Part shown: positions 26,273-34,318 of the stretch, piece after piece
Numbering within the stretch: the first letter of the stretch is position 1
Layout: each line of letters starts with the position of its first letter
DNA from: Halorubrum sp. JWXQ-INN 858
GTDB lineage: Archaea; Halobacteriota; Halobacteria; Halobacteriales; Haloferacaceae
NCBI RefSeq assembly: GCF_009806985.1
Contig: NZ_WUAX01000008.1
Location: 308,115-372,114, forward strand
DNA length: 64,000 bases
Reading direction: 5' to 3'
Made by a program: the position numbers and the translations under genes
The notes under the pieces: model-generated
The model's database searches: none
The model's input: only the letters and a program-made list of their open reading frames with translations
Told to the model about the DNA's origin: nothing

Positions 26273-27748
26273 ATGATCGACGCATTCTCCGAAGCCATCG
26301 CGACGGTCCTGACCGGCGAGCCGATACTGTGGCTCGTGCTCGGCGTCCTCATCGGCATCTTCGTCGGGTCGCTCCCCGGGATCGGGGCGTCTCTCGGCAT
26401 GGCGCTCATCCTCCCGCTGACGCTGCCGCTCGACGGCGTCAACGCGATCATCCTGCTCGTGAGCATCTACAGCGGCGGGATGTACGGCGGGTCGATCGCC
26501 GCGATCCTGCTCAACGCGCCCGGAACGTCCGCCGCCGCGGCGACCACGCTCGACGGCTATCCGCTCTCGCGGAAGGGGTTCGCGATCACCGCGCTCGCGA
26601 TGTCCGCGACCGCGTCGACGCTCGGGGGGTTCATCACGATCATCCTCCTGATCCTGATCTCGCCGTTCCTCGTGCAGCTCGTCCTGATGTTCGGCTCGCC
26701 CGAGTACTTCCTCATCTCCCTGCTCGGCATCTCGATGATCGCGATCGTCGCCCGCGGCTCGGTGATAAAGGGGATCATCTCCGGGATGTTCGGGCTCCTC
26801 ATCGCGACCGTCGGCATCGCGCCGATGATCCCCCAACAGCGGTACACGTTCGGGTCCTTCATCCTCTATGACGGGATCAGCTTCGTCGCCGCGCTCATCG
26901 GCCTGTTCGCGATCGCGGAGATGATCAACCTCGCCGGCGAGAAGGGCGGCGTCGCGAAGTCGTCCGTCGAGATCACGGGATCGGTCAAGGACGGGATCAC
27001 GTCCGTCCTGAAACGGCCGTACCTCGTGTTCAAATCCAGCCTGATCGGCATGGGGATCGGCTCGATCCCCGGCGCTGGGTCGACCGTGTCGACGTTCGTC
27101 GCGTACGCGGAGGCGCTCCGCTCGTCGTCGACGTCCGAAACCTTCGGCGACGGGAACCACGAGGGCGTCATCTCGGCAGAATCCGCCAACAACGCCACGA
27201 TCAGCGGGTCGCTGATCCCGACGTTCTCGTTCGGGATCCCGGGCTCGGGGGCCACCGCCGTGCTGCTCGGCGGGCTCATCATGCACGGGCTCCAGCCCGG
27301 TCCGAACCTGTTCTCGGCGGACCTCGCGATCACCTACACCGTGTTCATCGCGCTGTTCCTCGGGAACTTCGTCATCCTCGCCGTCGGGCTGACGCTGATC
27401 AGCCGGATGGGCTACCTCACGAGGATCGACACGGACATCATCATCCCGATCATCGTCGTGCTCGGCGTCGTCGGCGGGTACCTCCTCCGGCTCAACTGGC
27501 TCGACGTGTTCACCGTGCTCGCGCTCGGTATCATCGGCTACTACATGAAGAAGTACAACTACTCGATCATCGCGCTCGTGCTCGGGATCGTCCTCGGCCC
27601 GATCGCCGAGGAGAACCTGGCGCGCTCGCTGGTGTTGTCCGACGGGTCGCTGCTCATCTTCGTGACGAAGCCGCTCTCGCTCGTGATCGTCATCGCCATC
27701 GTGCTGCTCACGATGGGGCCGTTCCTGAAGAAGGCGTTCCTCGACTGA
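26273..27748 (+). CDS. tripartite tricarboxylate transporter permease (TctA family)
   Basis: Large permease of 491 residues with about 11-12 membrane helices. Family signatures: VGSLPGIGASLGMALILPLT at 31-50 and LLNAPGTSAAAATTLDGYP near 80-98, plus a second GSIPGAGSTVSTFVAY and a FGIPGSGATAVLLGGL repeat, reflecting the internal duplication. It moves the substrate delivered by TctC using the ion gradient. Length is normal for TctA and the reading frame is intact. Confidence 0.95.
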   Translation: MIDAFSEAIATVLTGEPILWLVLGVLIGIFVGSLPGIGASLGMALILPLTLPLDGVNAIILLVSIYSGGMYGGSIAAILLNAPGTSAAAATTLDGYPLSRKGFAITALAMSATASTLGGFITIILLILISPFLVQLVLMFGSPEYFLISLLGISMIAIVARGSVIKGIISGMFGLLIATVGIAPMIPQQRYTFGSFILYDGISFVAALIGLFAIAEMINLAGEKGGVAKSSVEITGSVKDGITSVLKRPYLVFKSSLIGMGIGSIPGAGSTVSTFVAYAEALRSSSTSETFGDGNHEGVISAESANNATISGSLIPTFSFGIPGSGATAVLLGGLIMHGLQPGPNLFSADLAITYTVFIALFLGNFVILAVGLTLISRMGYLTRIDTDIIIPIIVVLGVVGGYLLRLNWLDVFTVLALGIIGYYMKKYNYSIIALVLGIVLGPIAEENLARSLVLSDGSLLIFVTKPLSLVIVIAIVLLTMGPFLKKAFLD

Positions 27749-27864
27749 CCGTCGACGATCGCTTATCCGTCGGTCACTGCTGACCGACCACCCACCGACC
27801 GCCGACTGCCGACCGCCCGACCCGACCCCGATCTTTATCAGCGCCCGCGGAATACTCCGACTCG

Positions 27865-28263
27865 ATGACCGGGACGCACGTCACTTCCATACCGATCCGG
27901 CTCTCCGACATCGACTCGATGGGCCACGTGAACAACGGCCGCTATCCGGATCTCCTCTCGGAGGCCCGCGCGGGCTACTACGAGGAGGTGCTCGAGTTCG
28001 ACCTCCGCGCCGCCGACACCGTCGTCGTCCACCTCGAGCTCGACTACTTCGGCGAGATCACCCGCGGCGACACCGTCGACGTCGCCGCCGAGATAACCGA
28101 CCTCGGCGAGTCGAGCATGACCATGGAGTACACCCTCCGCGTCGACGACGAGGTGGTCTCCCGCGGCGAGACCGTCCAAGTGATGTACGACCGAGCCGCC
28201 GGGACGTCGCGGCCGATCCCGCGGGCGTGGCGGTACGCGATCGAAGCCCACGAGGGGTGGTGA
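27865..28263 (+). CDS. acyl-CoA thioesterase, hot-dog (4HBT) family
   Basis: Single hot-dog domain of 132 residues. The motif SDIDSMGHVNNGRYPDLLSEAR (about 14-35) contains the Asp/His/Asn signature of 4-hydroxybenzoyl-CoA thioesterase-like proteins. It would hydrolyse an acyl- or aryl-CoA. A TTTATCA box lies about 30 bp upstream and the next gene starts 2 bp after the stop, so thioesterase and dehydratase are cotranscribed. Confidence 0.88.
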   Translation: MTGTHVTSIPIRLSDIDSMGHVNNGRYPDLLSEARAGYYEEVLEFDLRAADTVVVHLELDYFGEITRGDTVDVAAEITDLGESSMTMEYTLRVDDEVVSRGETVQVMYDRAAGTSRPIPRAWRYAIEAHEGW

Positions 28264-28265
28264 CG

Positions 28266-29309
28266 ATGCCGTCGACGCCGCTCGCCGAGTTGGAGTCGCG
28301 GGTCGGCGAGCGCCGCCGAACCGTCGACGGGCTCGTCGTCGAGCGCGGGAAGGTCGCCGAGTTCGCCCGCGCGATCGGGTGTACGTCGGACGTCTTCTAC
28401 GACCCGGACGCCGCGATCGACGCGGGATACGCCGACGTGCCGGCCCCGCTCACGTTCACGCGAACCGCCTACTTCCCCCGGAACCTCGCCGAGGGAGTGG
28501 CTCCGCCCGAGTTCGGGATGGGGCTCGGATTCGACCCCGAGCGAACGGTTCACGGCGAGCAGGCGTACGAGTACGACCGACCCGTCGTCGCGGGCGACGT
28601 CCTCGACGCGACGACCGCGCTCGCCGACGTGTACACGAAATCGGGGAGCGCCGGGACCTTGACGTTCGCCGTGTTGGGGACCGAGTACACCGACGCGGAC
28701 GGCGAGCGCGTCCTCGCGGAACGGCGGACGCGTATCGAACGGGGGAAGCCGGCAGGGGAACCGAACGATCCCTCGGACGACGATCCCTCGAACGCCGGGA
28801 ACGGAGACGACGAGAACGGAAACGGCGAGGAGAGAGGCGGCGAGGAGAGAGGCGACGAGAACGGAGACGAGGGCGGTCGTCCCGCGACCGACGGCGGCGG
28901 GTCCGGGCCCGTTGACGGGCTCCCCGCGGTCGGGACGCCCCTCCCGCGGTTCGCGATCGAGGACGTCTCCCGACGGGACGTCGTCCGGTACCTCGGCGCG
29001 AGCGGCGACTTCAACCCGCTCCACTACGACGGGGCGTTCGCGCGGCGCGGGGGCCACGACGACGTCGTCGTCCCCGGGATGTACGTCTCCGGCGTCGCCT
29101 CCGCGGCGCTCACGGACTGGGTTCCCCTCCGTCGCGTCCGCGACTTTCGGACGCGGTTCGTCTCCGTGGCGTACCCGGGCGGCGACCTCACGGTCACGGG
29201 CGAGGTGACGGCGGTCGACGACGGCACGTCGACGGCGACCGTCGAGTTCACGGTCGCGAACGAGGCCGGCGACGCCGTCGTGACCGGGGACGCGACGGTC
29301 GGGCGGTGA
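28266..29309 (+). CDS. MaoC-like double hot-dog (R)-specific dehydratase/hydratase
   Basis: Two hot-dog domains in one chain of 347 residues: an N-terminal FAS1-like dehydratase half (about 1-160) and a C-terminal MaoC half (about 220-347) with the hydratase-2 motif SGDFNPLHYD, whose Asp and His are catalytic. The halves are joined by a low-complexity acidic linker (about 160-215, mostly Asp/Glu/Gly/Asn/Arg). It probably hydrates an enoyl-CoA or dehydrates a hydroxyacyl-CoA. The start is 2 bp from the thioesterase stop. It ends 9 bp from the convergent stress-protein gene. Confidence 0.88.
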   Translation: MPSTPLAELESRVGERRRTVDGLVVERGKVAEFARAIGCTSDVFYDPDAAIDAGYADVPAPLTFTRTAYFPRNLAEGVAPPEFGMGLGFDPERTVHGEQAYEYDRPVVAGDVLDATTALADVYTKSGSAGTLTFAVLGTEYTDADGERVLAERRTRIERGKPAGEPNDPSDDDPSNAGNGDDENGNGEERGGEERGDENGDEGGRPATDGGGSGPVDGLPAVGTPLPRFAIEDVSRRDVVRYLGASGDFNPLHYDGAFARRGGHDDVVVPGMYVSGVASAALTDWVPLRRVRDFRTRFVSVAYPGGDLTVTGEVTAVDDGTSTATVEFTVANEAGDAVVTGDATVGR

Positions 29310-29318
29310 GCGGACCGC

Positions 29319-29750
29319 TCAGTTCTCGCCCATCACGGTCAACACCGGGCACTCGGCGTCCAGCAGGACCGACTGCGTGACGCTCCCGAACAGCGCCTTA
29401 CCAACGGGCGAGCGCTTTCGGCCGCCGACGACGAGGTACGAGGCGGCCTCCTCGTCGGCGTACGCCAGCAACTCCTCTGCGGGTTCCCCCACCAACCCGA
29501 CGGCCTCGCCGTCGACGTCGTTCTCGGCCATCGCCTCCGCGGCGATCTCCTTGGCCATCGCTCGGATCTCGTCGAGCGGCACTGACTTCCCCTCCGACTC
29601 GACCGTGGACCGCTCCAGGTCGAGAAACGTCGATCGGTCCATCACGTGAACGACCCGGAGGGGGAGATCGAAGGCGTCGGCGAGCGCCGCGGCCTCACCG
29701 AGGATCTGTCCGCCGTCGTCGTCGCGATCGATGGCTGCGATTACGGGCAT
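29319..29750 (-). CDS. universal stress protein (UspA family)
   Basis: Compact Usp domain of 143 residues starting MPVIAAIDRDDDG. The nucleotide-binding loop is VVGGRKRSPVGKALFGSVTQ, matching the G-x2-G-x9-G-S/T pattern of ATP-binding members. The ATG at 29750 is preferred because a GTTAATAC box lies about 25-30 bp upstream and the protein begins at the domain's first strand. Cytoplasmic; role in stress adaptation is inferred from the family. Confidence 0.93.
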   Translation of the reverse strand: MPVIAAIDRDDDGGQILGEAAALADAFDLPLRVVHVMDRSTFLDLERSTVESEGKSVPLDEIRAMAKEIAAEAMAENDVDGEAVGLVGEPAEELLAYADEEAASYLVVGGRKRSPVGKALFGSVTQSVLLDAECPVLTVMGEN

Positions 29751-29838
29751 GCTGATCGGGTAACGATGCGGCACCGTATTAACGGTACCTCCGTCTGGAC
29801 CCACGGGAACCGGTGTCCGGCGGTCGTCGTCGGGTTGC

Positions 29839-29930
29839 CGCCAGTCGACCCCGCCGTTCTCAGTCGATCGACCTCGCCGCACTCACTCGATCGACCCCAC
29901 CGCTCTCAGCCGGTCGACTCCGCCGTTCTC
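29839..29930. repeat. tandem repeat, 23-bp unit x 4
   Basis: Four diverged copies of an AGTCGATCGACCTCGCCGC-type 23-mer between the stress-protein gene and the 3' end of the mandelate-racemase-type gene. Confidence 0.85.
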
Positions 29931-29932
29931 CG

Positions 29933-31156
29933 TCAGTCGAACCCGGTCGTCCCCTCGAGGAGGTGCTCCTCGACGACGTCCTCGTCGAGGCTGATCCCCA
30001 GGCCGGGCTCGGTCGGCACGTCGATGTAGCCGTCCTCGATCAGCGGCTCCTCCCGCGTCAGCAGGTCGTCCCACCAGTCGACCTCCAGCGCGTGGTACTC
30101 GAGGAGGTCCGCGTTCGGGACGGCCGCACACAGGTGCACGCACGCCATCGTCCCCACCGGGCTGCACACGTTGTGCGGCGAGAACGGTACGTACCGCTCC
30201 TCGGCGCGGTCCGCCACCCGTTTCGACTCCGCGAGCCCGCCCAGCGTCGTCGGGTCCGGCGTCGCCACGTCAACCGCGTAGCCGTCGATGAGCTCGGTCA
30301 GCTCGTGGACGCGGAACCGGTTTTCCCCCGTCGCCAGCGGCGTCGACGTCGCCCGGGCCACCTCCCGCTGGGCCGCCGTCTCCTCCGGCGGCACCGGGTC
30401 CTCCAGCCACATCAGGTCGTACGGCTCCAGCTTTCGGGCGAGTCGCTTCGCGCTCTCGACCGTGTAGTCCCAGTGACAGTCGAACGCCAGATCGATGTCG
30501 TAGCCGACCGCCTCCCGCACCGCTTCGACGACCGCCACCTTGTGTCGGATCGCCGCGTTCGAGAGCCGCCCGTTACACGGGTCCGGATCGTTGTCCATCT
30601 CCATGTCGAGGTCGAACTTGATCGCCGAAAAGCCCATGTCGACGACCCGCTCGGCCTCCGCCGCGTACGCCTCCGGCGTGTACGCGTCGGCGTCGGCGTA
30701 CTCCGTGAACCCGCCGTCGTCGACGGCGTACGCCTCCCCCGCGTGACAGTCGCAGTAGATCCGCACGCGGTCGCGGTACTTCGAGCCGAGCAGCTGGTAG
30801 GTCGGCACGTCGAGCAGCTTCCCCGCGACGTCCCACAGCGCGATCTCGATCCCCGACGCCGCCGTCACCACCTTCCCCGTCGTCCCGCCGTGACCGGACA
30901 TCTCCTGGACGATGTACCGGAACAGGCGCTCGACGTCGAGCGGGTTCTCACCCACGAGGAACCGGTTGGTGTACTCGACGATCTCGGGGACGCCGCCGCC
31001 GCGATACGCCTCGCCGATCCCCGTCACGCCCGCGTCCGTGTGGACCTTCACCAGGTTCCACTCGAAGTTCCCCTCCACCACCGCCGACTCCACCTTCGTG
31101 ATCGCCACGTCGTGGTCCGGCGGTCGCTCGGTCGCGTGGTTCGAGAAGTCCCTCAC
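29933..31156 (-). CDS. mandelate racemase/muconate lactonizing enzyme family protein (acid-sugar dehydratase-like)
   Basis: Enolase-superfamily enzyme of 407 residues. Metal ligands: Asp226, Glu252 (WLEDP) and Glu278 (ATGENR). The residue two after the first ligand is His228 (D-C-H), as in several acid-sugar dehydratases. Lys180 (K-F-D) and His328 (SPHNV) are further acid/base candidates. It most likely dehydrates a sugar acid. Start uncertain: the GTG at 31156 is chosen, but GTG 31108 would give a protein beginning at AITKVES. The only promoter-like sequence is at 31397-31408, which would leave a leader of over 200 nt. Confidence 0.88.
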   Translation of the reverse strand: MRDFSNHATERPPDHDVAITKVESAVVEGNFEWNLVKVHTDAGVTGIGEAYRGGGVPEIVEYTNRFLVGENPLDVERLFRYIVQEMSGHGGTTGKVVTAASGIEIALWDVAGKLLDVPTYQLLGSKYRDRVRIYCDCHAGEAYAVDDGGFTEYADADAYTPEAYAAEAERVVDMGFSAIKFDLDMEMDNDPDPCNGRLSNAAIRHKVAVVEAVREAVGYDIDLAFDCHWDYTVESAKRLARKLEPYDLMWLEDPVPPEETAAQREVARATSTPLATGENRFRVHELTELIDGYAVDVATPDPTTLGGLAESKRVADRAEERYVPFSPHNVCSPVGTMACVHLCAAVPNADLLEYHALEVDWWDDLLTREEPLIEDGYIDVPTEPGLGISLDEDVVEEHLLEGTTGFD

Positions 31157-31396
31157 GCCGACACACCCCCGACGTGCCGCGGCGTGCTCGGCGCGTTCGG
31201 AGCGATCTGCGTGCTCGGTGTATTCGACGTGTTCAGCGTGAGCCGCGTGCTCCGCGTCCGTCGGCTTCCGTCGGAAGACGGTTCGATAGCAATGTGCATG
31301 ACCGCCGTTCGGAGGGCAGTACCAAAAGCGATGTGTTCCCGACAGTCGCGAGCGACCCGGTCCCGCGTGATGGCCGGTGCAGCAGGGAAGACTCAT

Positions 31397-31408
31397 ATTT
31401 AATATAGC
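31397..31408. promoter_or_regulatory. divergent AT-rich promoter region
   Basis: ATTTAATATAGC reads as a TATA-like element on both strands between the racemase-family gene and the metallo-hydrolase gene. A further TTTATT at 31419 may serve the rightward gene. Confidence 0.45.
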
Positions 31409-31518
31409 AAAATGATGTTTATTTGGTCGCGTTCGGACGGGCGACGGGGCGATTCGCGGCTCGCGTGATCGCCGTCGGCTCCGGAACGATTACGGAGCGG
31501 CGCGACGCAGGGGGAGGT

Positions 31519-32352
31519 ATGACGACCTCCGACTGGGGCGACTGGCTGCCGCGCGCGGTCGCGGACGCCGACCCCGACACCGTCGCGCTGTGGTACCTCG
31601 GCTGTAACGGCTTCGCGATCAAGGGCTCCGACGGGACCGTCCTCTGGATCGACCCGTACGTCGGGCTCGGCGACCCGCCGCGGACGGTTCGGATGATCCC
31701 GGTACCGTTCGACCCCGACGACGTCGACGTCGCCGACGCCGTGCTCGCCACCCACGAGCACACCGACCACGTCCACGGCCCCTCGCAGGCCCCGATCCTC
31801 GCGAACACCGACGCCGACTTCGTCGCGCCCGACGACTCGCTCGCGGTCGCCCGCGAGGAGGAGCGCTGGACCGAGGAGTGGGACGTCGACGACGACCAGT
31901 TCCTCGCGGTGACGGAGGGCGACGAGCTGCGGATCGGCGAGTTCACCGTCGACGTCGTGGAGGTGTCCGACCCGGACGCGACCCATCCGGTGGGCTACGT
32001 CATCCGACACGAGGCGGGGACGGTGTTCCACGCCGGCGACAGCAAGCCCGCGCCGTCGTTCCCGGCGCTCGCGGAGGCGTACGACATCGACCTCGGGATC
32101 CTCGCGTTCGGCTCCGTGGGGAACGTGCCGGACAAGGCGACCGGCGAGCCCACCCGGACCAAGTGGTACAGCGACGAGAACGAGATCGTCCAGGCCGCGA
32201 GCGCGCTCGAGATCGACCGGCTCGTCCCGACCCACTGGGACATGTGGAAGGGGCTGACGGCCGACCCGACCGCGCTCCACGCGCACGCCAACAGTTTCGA
32301 GCACCCGTCCCGGCTCGAGATCGTCGAGATCGGCGACCGGATCGACTTATAA
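31519..32352 (+). CDS. MBL-fold metallo-hydrolase, UlaG (lactonase)-like
   Basis: Metallo-beta-lactamase-fold hydrolase of 277 residues. Zinc motif His79-x-His81-x-Asp83-His84 (THEHTDHVHG), then HAGDSKPAP and VPTHWDMWKG, the last resembling the P-x-H-x-D-M-W region of UlaG, L-ascorbate-6-phosphate lactonase. A lactone or similar ring-opening hydrolysis is inferred. Unusually for this window it has a strong Shine-Dalgarno (GGGGGAGG, 31510-31517) just before the ATG, so the mRNA is leadered. It is divergent from the acid-sugar dehydratase-like gene, suggesting a shared lactone/sugar-acid route. Confidence 0.85.
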   Translation: MTTSDWGDWLPRAVADADPDTVALWYLGCNGFAIKGSDGTVLWIDPYVGLGDPPRTVRMIPVPFDPDDVDVADAVLATHEHTDHVHGPSQAPILANTDADFVAPDDSLAVAREEERWTEEWDVDDDQFLAVTEGDELRIGEFTVDVVEVSDPDATHPVGYVIRHEAGTVFHAGDSKPAPSFPALAEAYDIDLGILAFGSVGNVPDKATGEPTRTKWYSDENEIVQAASALEIDRLVPTHWDMWKGLTADPTALHAHANSFEHPSRLEIVEIGDRIDL

Positions 32353-32466
32353 ACGGTCGGCGGCCGCCGCGGCGCGGTGCTGTGGGCCCGCGGCGGCCGG
32401 CAACCGAGGCTGGGGAGGGCGAGGTGCCGTGCGGTTGCCGCTGATCGTCCGACCCGCAACCCGCCT

Positions 32467-32614
32467 GATTGACCGACTCGAAACGCCCTTGACTGACCGA
32501 TCCGCAACTCCCTCGACTGACCGATCCGCAACTCCCTCGACTGACCGATCCGCAACTCCCTCGACTGATTGACCGATCCGCAAGCCGTCCGACTGACCGA
32601 CCTGCAACCCGACC
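32467..32614. repeat. tandem repeat, 24-bp unit x about 6
   Basis: Units GACTGACCGATCCGCAACTC + CCTC at 32491, 32515 and 32539 are identical; flanking units at 32467, 32563 (4-bp insertion) and 32591 are diverged. Confidence 0.93.
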
Positions 32615-32743
32615 TCCCGCCCGCCCAACCACTCGTCGACGGCTTCCAACACCCCTTATAAGTGCTCGATGACCGCCGACGGCCTGTCTCCCGTTTTATA
32701 AGAAATATATAAGTGATCAATACAGTATAAATAGCGAATACGT

Positions 32744-32776
32744 TTCGTTGTGAGAACCACGGATCAGCACAACGAA
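32744..32776. ncRNA. candidate small RNA with 9-bp stem
   Basis: TTCGTTGTG and CACAACGAA form a perfect 9-bp stem around a 15-base loop. TATA-like elements at 32703-32713 and 32724-32732 would place a rightward start within or just before the stem. Could equally be a terminator or protein-binding site. Confidence 0.3.
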
Positions 32777-33104
32777 GCCGTCGTCATCCGAGAGCATTCG
32801 CCTCCGTCTACCCTTTAAAAAAGAAAACAGACATCTCCGAGGCATGATCCGTGTTCGATAATTAGCGAGGTCCGTTCACTCGAGAGCGAGAGCGCTGGAA
32901 CGCCGGCAGTCCCGTCGGCGAGGGGGAGCGGTGCTCGACGATTCCTCCCGGATCCATGTTTAAATACCGCAGCGGTCATCGGTACGTCCCGCGCCGACCG
33001 TCGCGACGCTTCCGACGAGACACGCGGCGGCCCTGCCGGCCGGACAAGCGGCAACGGTGGGCACACAGCGACACGCTTTACGTCCGATCGCGAGAACGGC
33101 CGGC

Positions 33105-34151
33105 ATGAGCATCGAACTCGGGGTGTTGGAGGGCGACGGGATCGGACCGGAGATCGTTTCGTCGGCGGTCCGCGTCGTGTCCGCCGCGGACGTCGACGTG
33201 CGGTTCGTCGACCTCCCGGTCGGCTGGGCGGCGTACGAGGCACACGGCACGACCGTTCCGGACGCGACGATCGACCGGGTGCGGGAGCTCGACGGGTGGC
33301 TGTTGGGCCCGATCGTTTCGGGCACGTACCCCGACGACGACCCGGCCGGCGGGAACCCGAGCCGCGTGTTCCGGACGACGTTCGACCTCTACTCGAACCT
33401 CCGACCGATACGCTCGTACGACGGGATCGGCCCGGAGGGCGTCGACCTCGCGCTGTTCCGCCAGAACACCGAGGGCTTCCTCGCGGACCGGAACATGCAC
33501 GCCGGCGTCGGCCAGTTCATGCCGACCGAGGACGTCGCCATGTCGACGCGCGTGGTGACCCGGCGGGAGTGCCGACGGATCGCGGAGGCGGCGTTCGAGT
33601 ACGCGGACGCCAACGGGATGGACGTCACCGCGGTACACAAGGGGAACGTCCTCGCGGACGCCGCACGGCTGTTCCTCGAGGAGGTCGAGGCCGTCGCGGC
33701 CGGCTACCCCGACGTCGACGTCGAGACGAGCCTCATCGACGCGTTCGCGATGGAGCTGGCGCTCGCCCCCGCCGACCACGAGGTGATCGTGACGACCAAC
33801 CTGTTCGGCGACATCCTCTCCGACGAGGCGGCGGGCGTCGTCGGGAGCCTCGGGCTCGCGCCCGGGCTGAACCACAACGACGACGACGGCTACGCGATGG
33901 CGCAGGCGACGCACGGTGCCGCGCCCGACATCGCCGGCGAAGGGGTTGCGAACCCGGCGTCGATGATCCTGTCGGCGTCGCTGCTGCTCGAGTGGCTCGG
34001 GAAGCGGGGTGCAGCGGACGCGGGCGAGGCGGCGGACGCGGTCACGGACGCGGTCACGCGAACGATACACGACGGCGTCAGAACGCCCGACATCGGCGGC
34101 GACGCGACCACCGAGTCGTTCACCGACGCGGTCGTCGACCGGATCGAGTGA
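33105..34151 (+). CDS. isocitrate/isopropylmalate dehydrogenase family protein
   Basis: NAD(P)-dependent decarboxylating 2-hydroxyacid dehydrogenase of 348 residues. Seen: LEGDGIGPEI at the N-terminus, RTTFDLYSNLRPIR (substrate-binding Arg pair), FRQNTEGF, AVHKGNVL with the catalytic Lys, LIDAFAMELA, and TNLFGDILSDEAA with metal-binding Asp. Substrate could be isopropylmalate, tartrate/malate or a homologue; the segment after RQNTEGF differs from typical isocitrate dehydrogenases. It is not in a leu cluster. With the LeuA-like synthase at 19770 the window holds first and third leucine-type reactions, but far apart. Confidence 0.9.
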   Translation: MSIELGVLEGDGIGPEIVSSAVRVVSAADVDVRFVDLPVGWAAYEAHGTTVPDATIDRVRELDGWLLGPIVSGTYPDDDPAGGNPSRVFRTTFDLYSNLRPIRSYDGIGPEGVDLALFRQNTEGFLADRNMHAGVGQFMPTEDVAMSTRVVTRRECRRIAEAAFEYADANGMDVTAVHKGNVLADAARLFLEEVEAVAAGYPDVDVETSLIDAFAMELALAPADHEVIVTTNLFGDILSDEAAGVVGSLGLAPGLNHNDDDGYAMAQATHGAAPDIAGEGVANPASMILSASLLLEWLGKRGAADAGEAADAVTDAVTRTIHDGVRTPDIGGDATTESFTDAVVDRIE

Positions 34152-34285
34152 GCGGGTCGGCCGGTCGACGTTGAGGGTCGAGCGTGGCGTCGACCGGGGC
34201 CCGATCAGTCGGCGTCGGGGGCGGAGCGTCGACCCGCTCCTTGGCCGCCCCGTGTCGGGTTATCATCGACGAAACCCGGCCCGTG

Positions 34286-34294
34286 TAATTTAAG
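34286..34294 (+). promoter_or_regulatory. TATA box of the coiled-coil protein gene
   Basis: TAATTTAAG, 25-33 bp upstream of the ATG at 34319. Confidence 0.6.
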
Positions 34295-34318
34295 CCCGTG
34301 GTTGCGGAGGATTCGTGC

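Larger units (their letters stand above)
32353..33104. other. 752-bp gene-free region
   Basis: Holds the 24-bp repeats, then an AT-rich segment (about 32692-32735) with several TATA-like strings, a perfect 9-bp inverted repeat at 32744-32776 and a CCCTTTAAAAAAG tract near 32814. No protein-coding frame shows haloarchaeal codon use. The last 30 bp contain the promoter (CGCTTTACG) of the dehydrogenase gene at 33105. Confidence 0.6.

Noticed and set aside
33105..34151. leuB assignment
   Set aside because: Family signature is clear but no leu gene is adjacent, and the substrate-specificity loop is not diagnostic, so no gene symbol is given.
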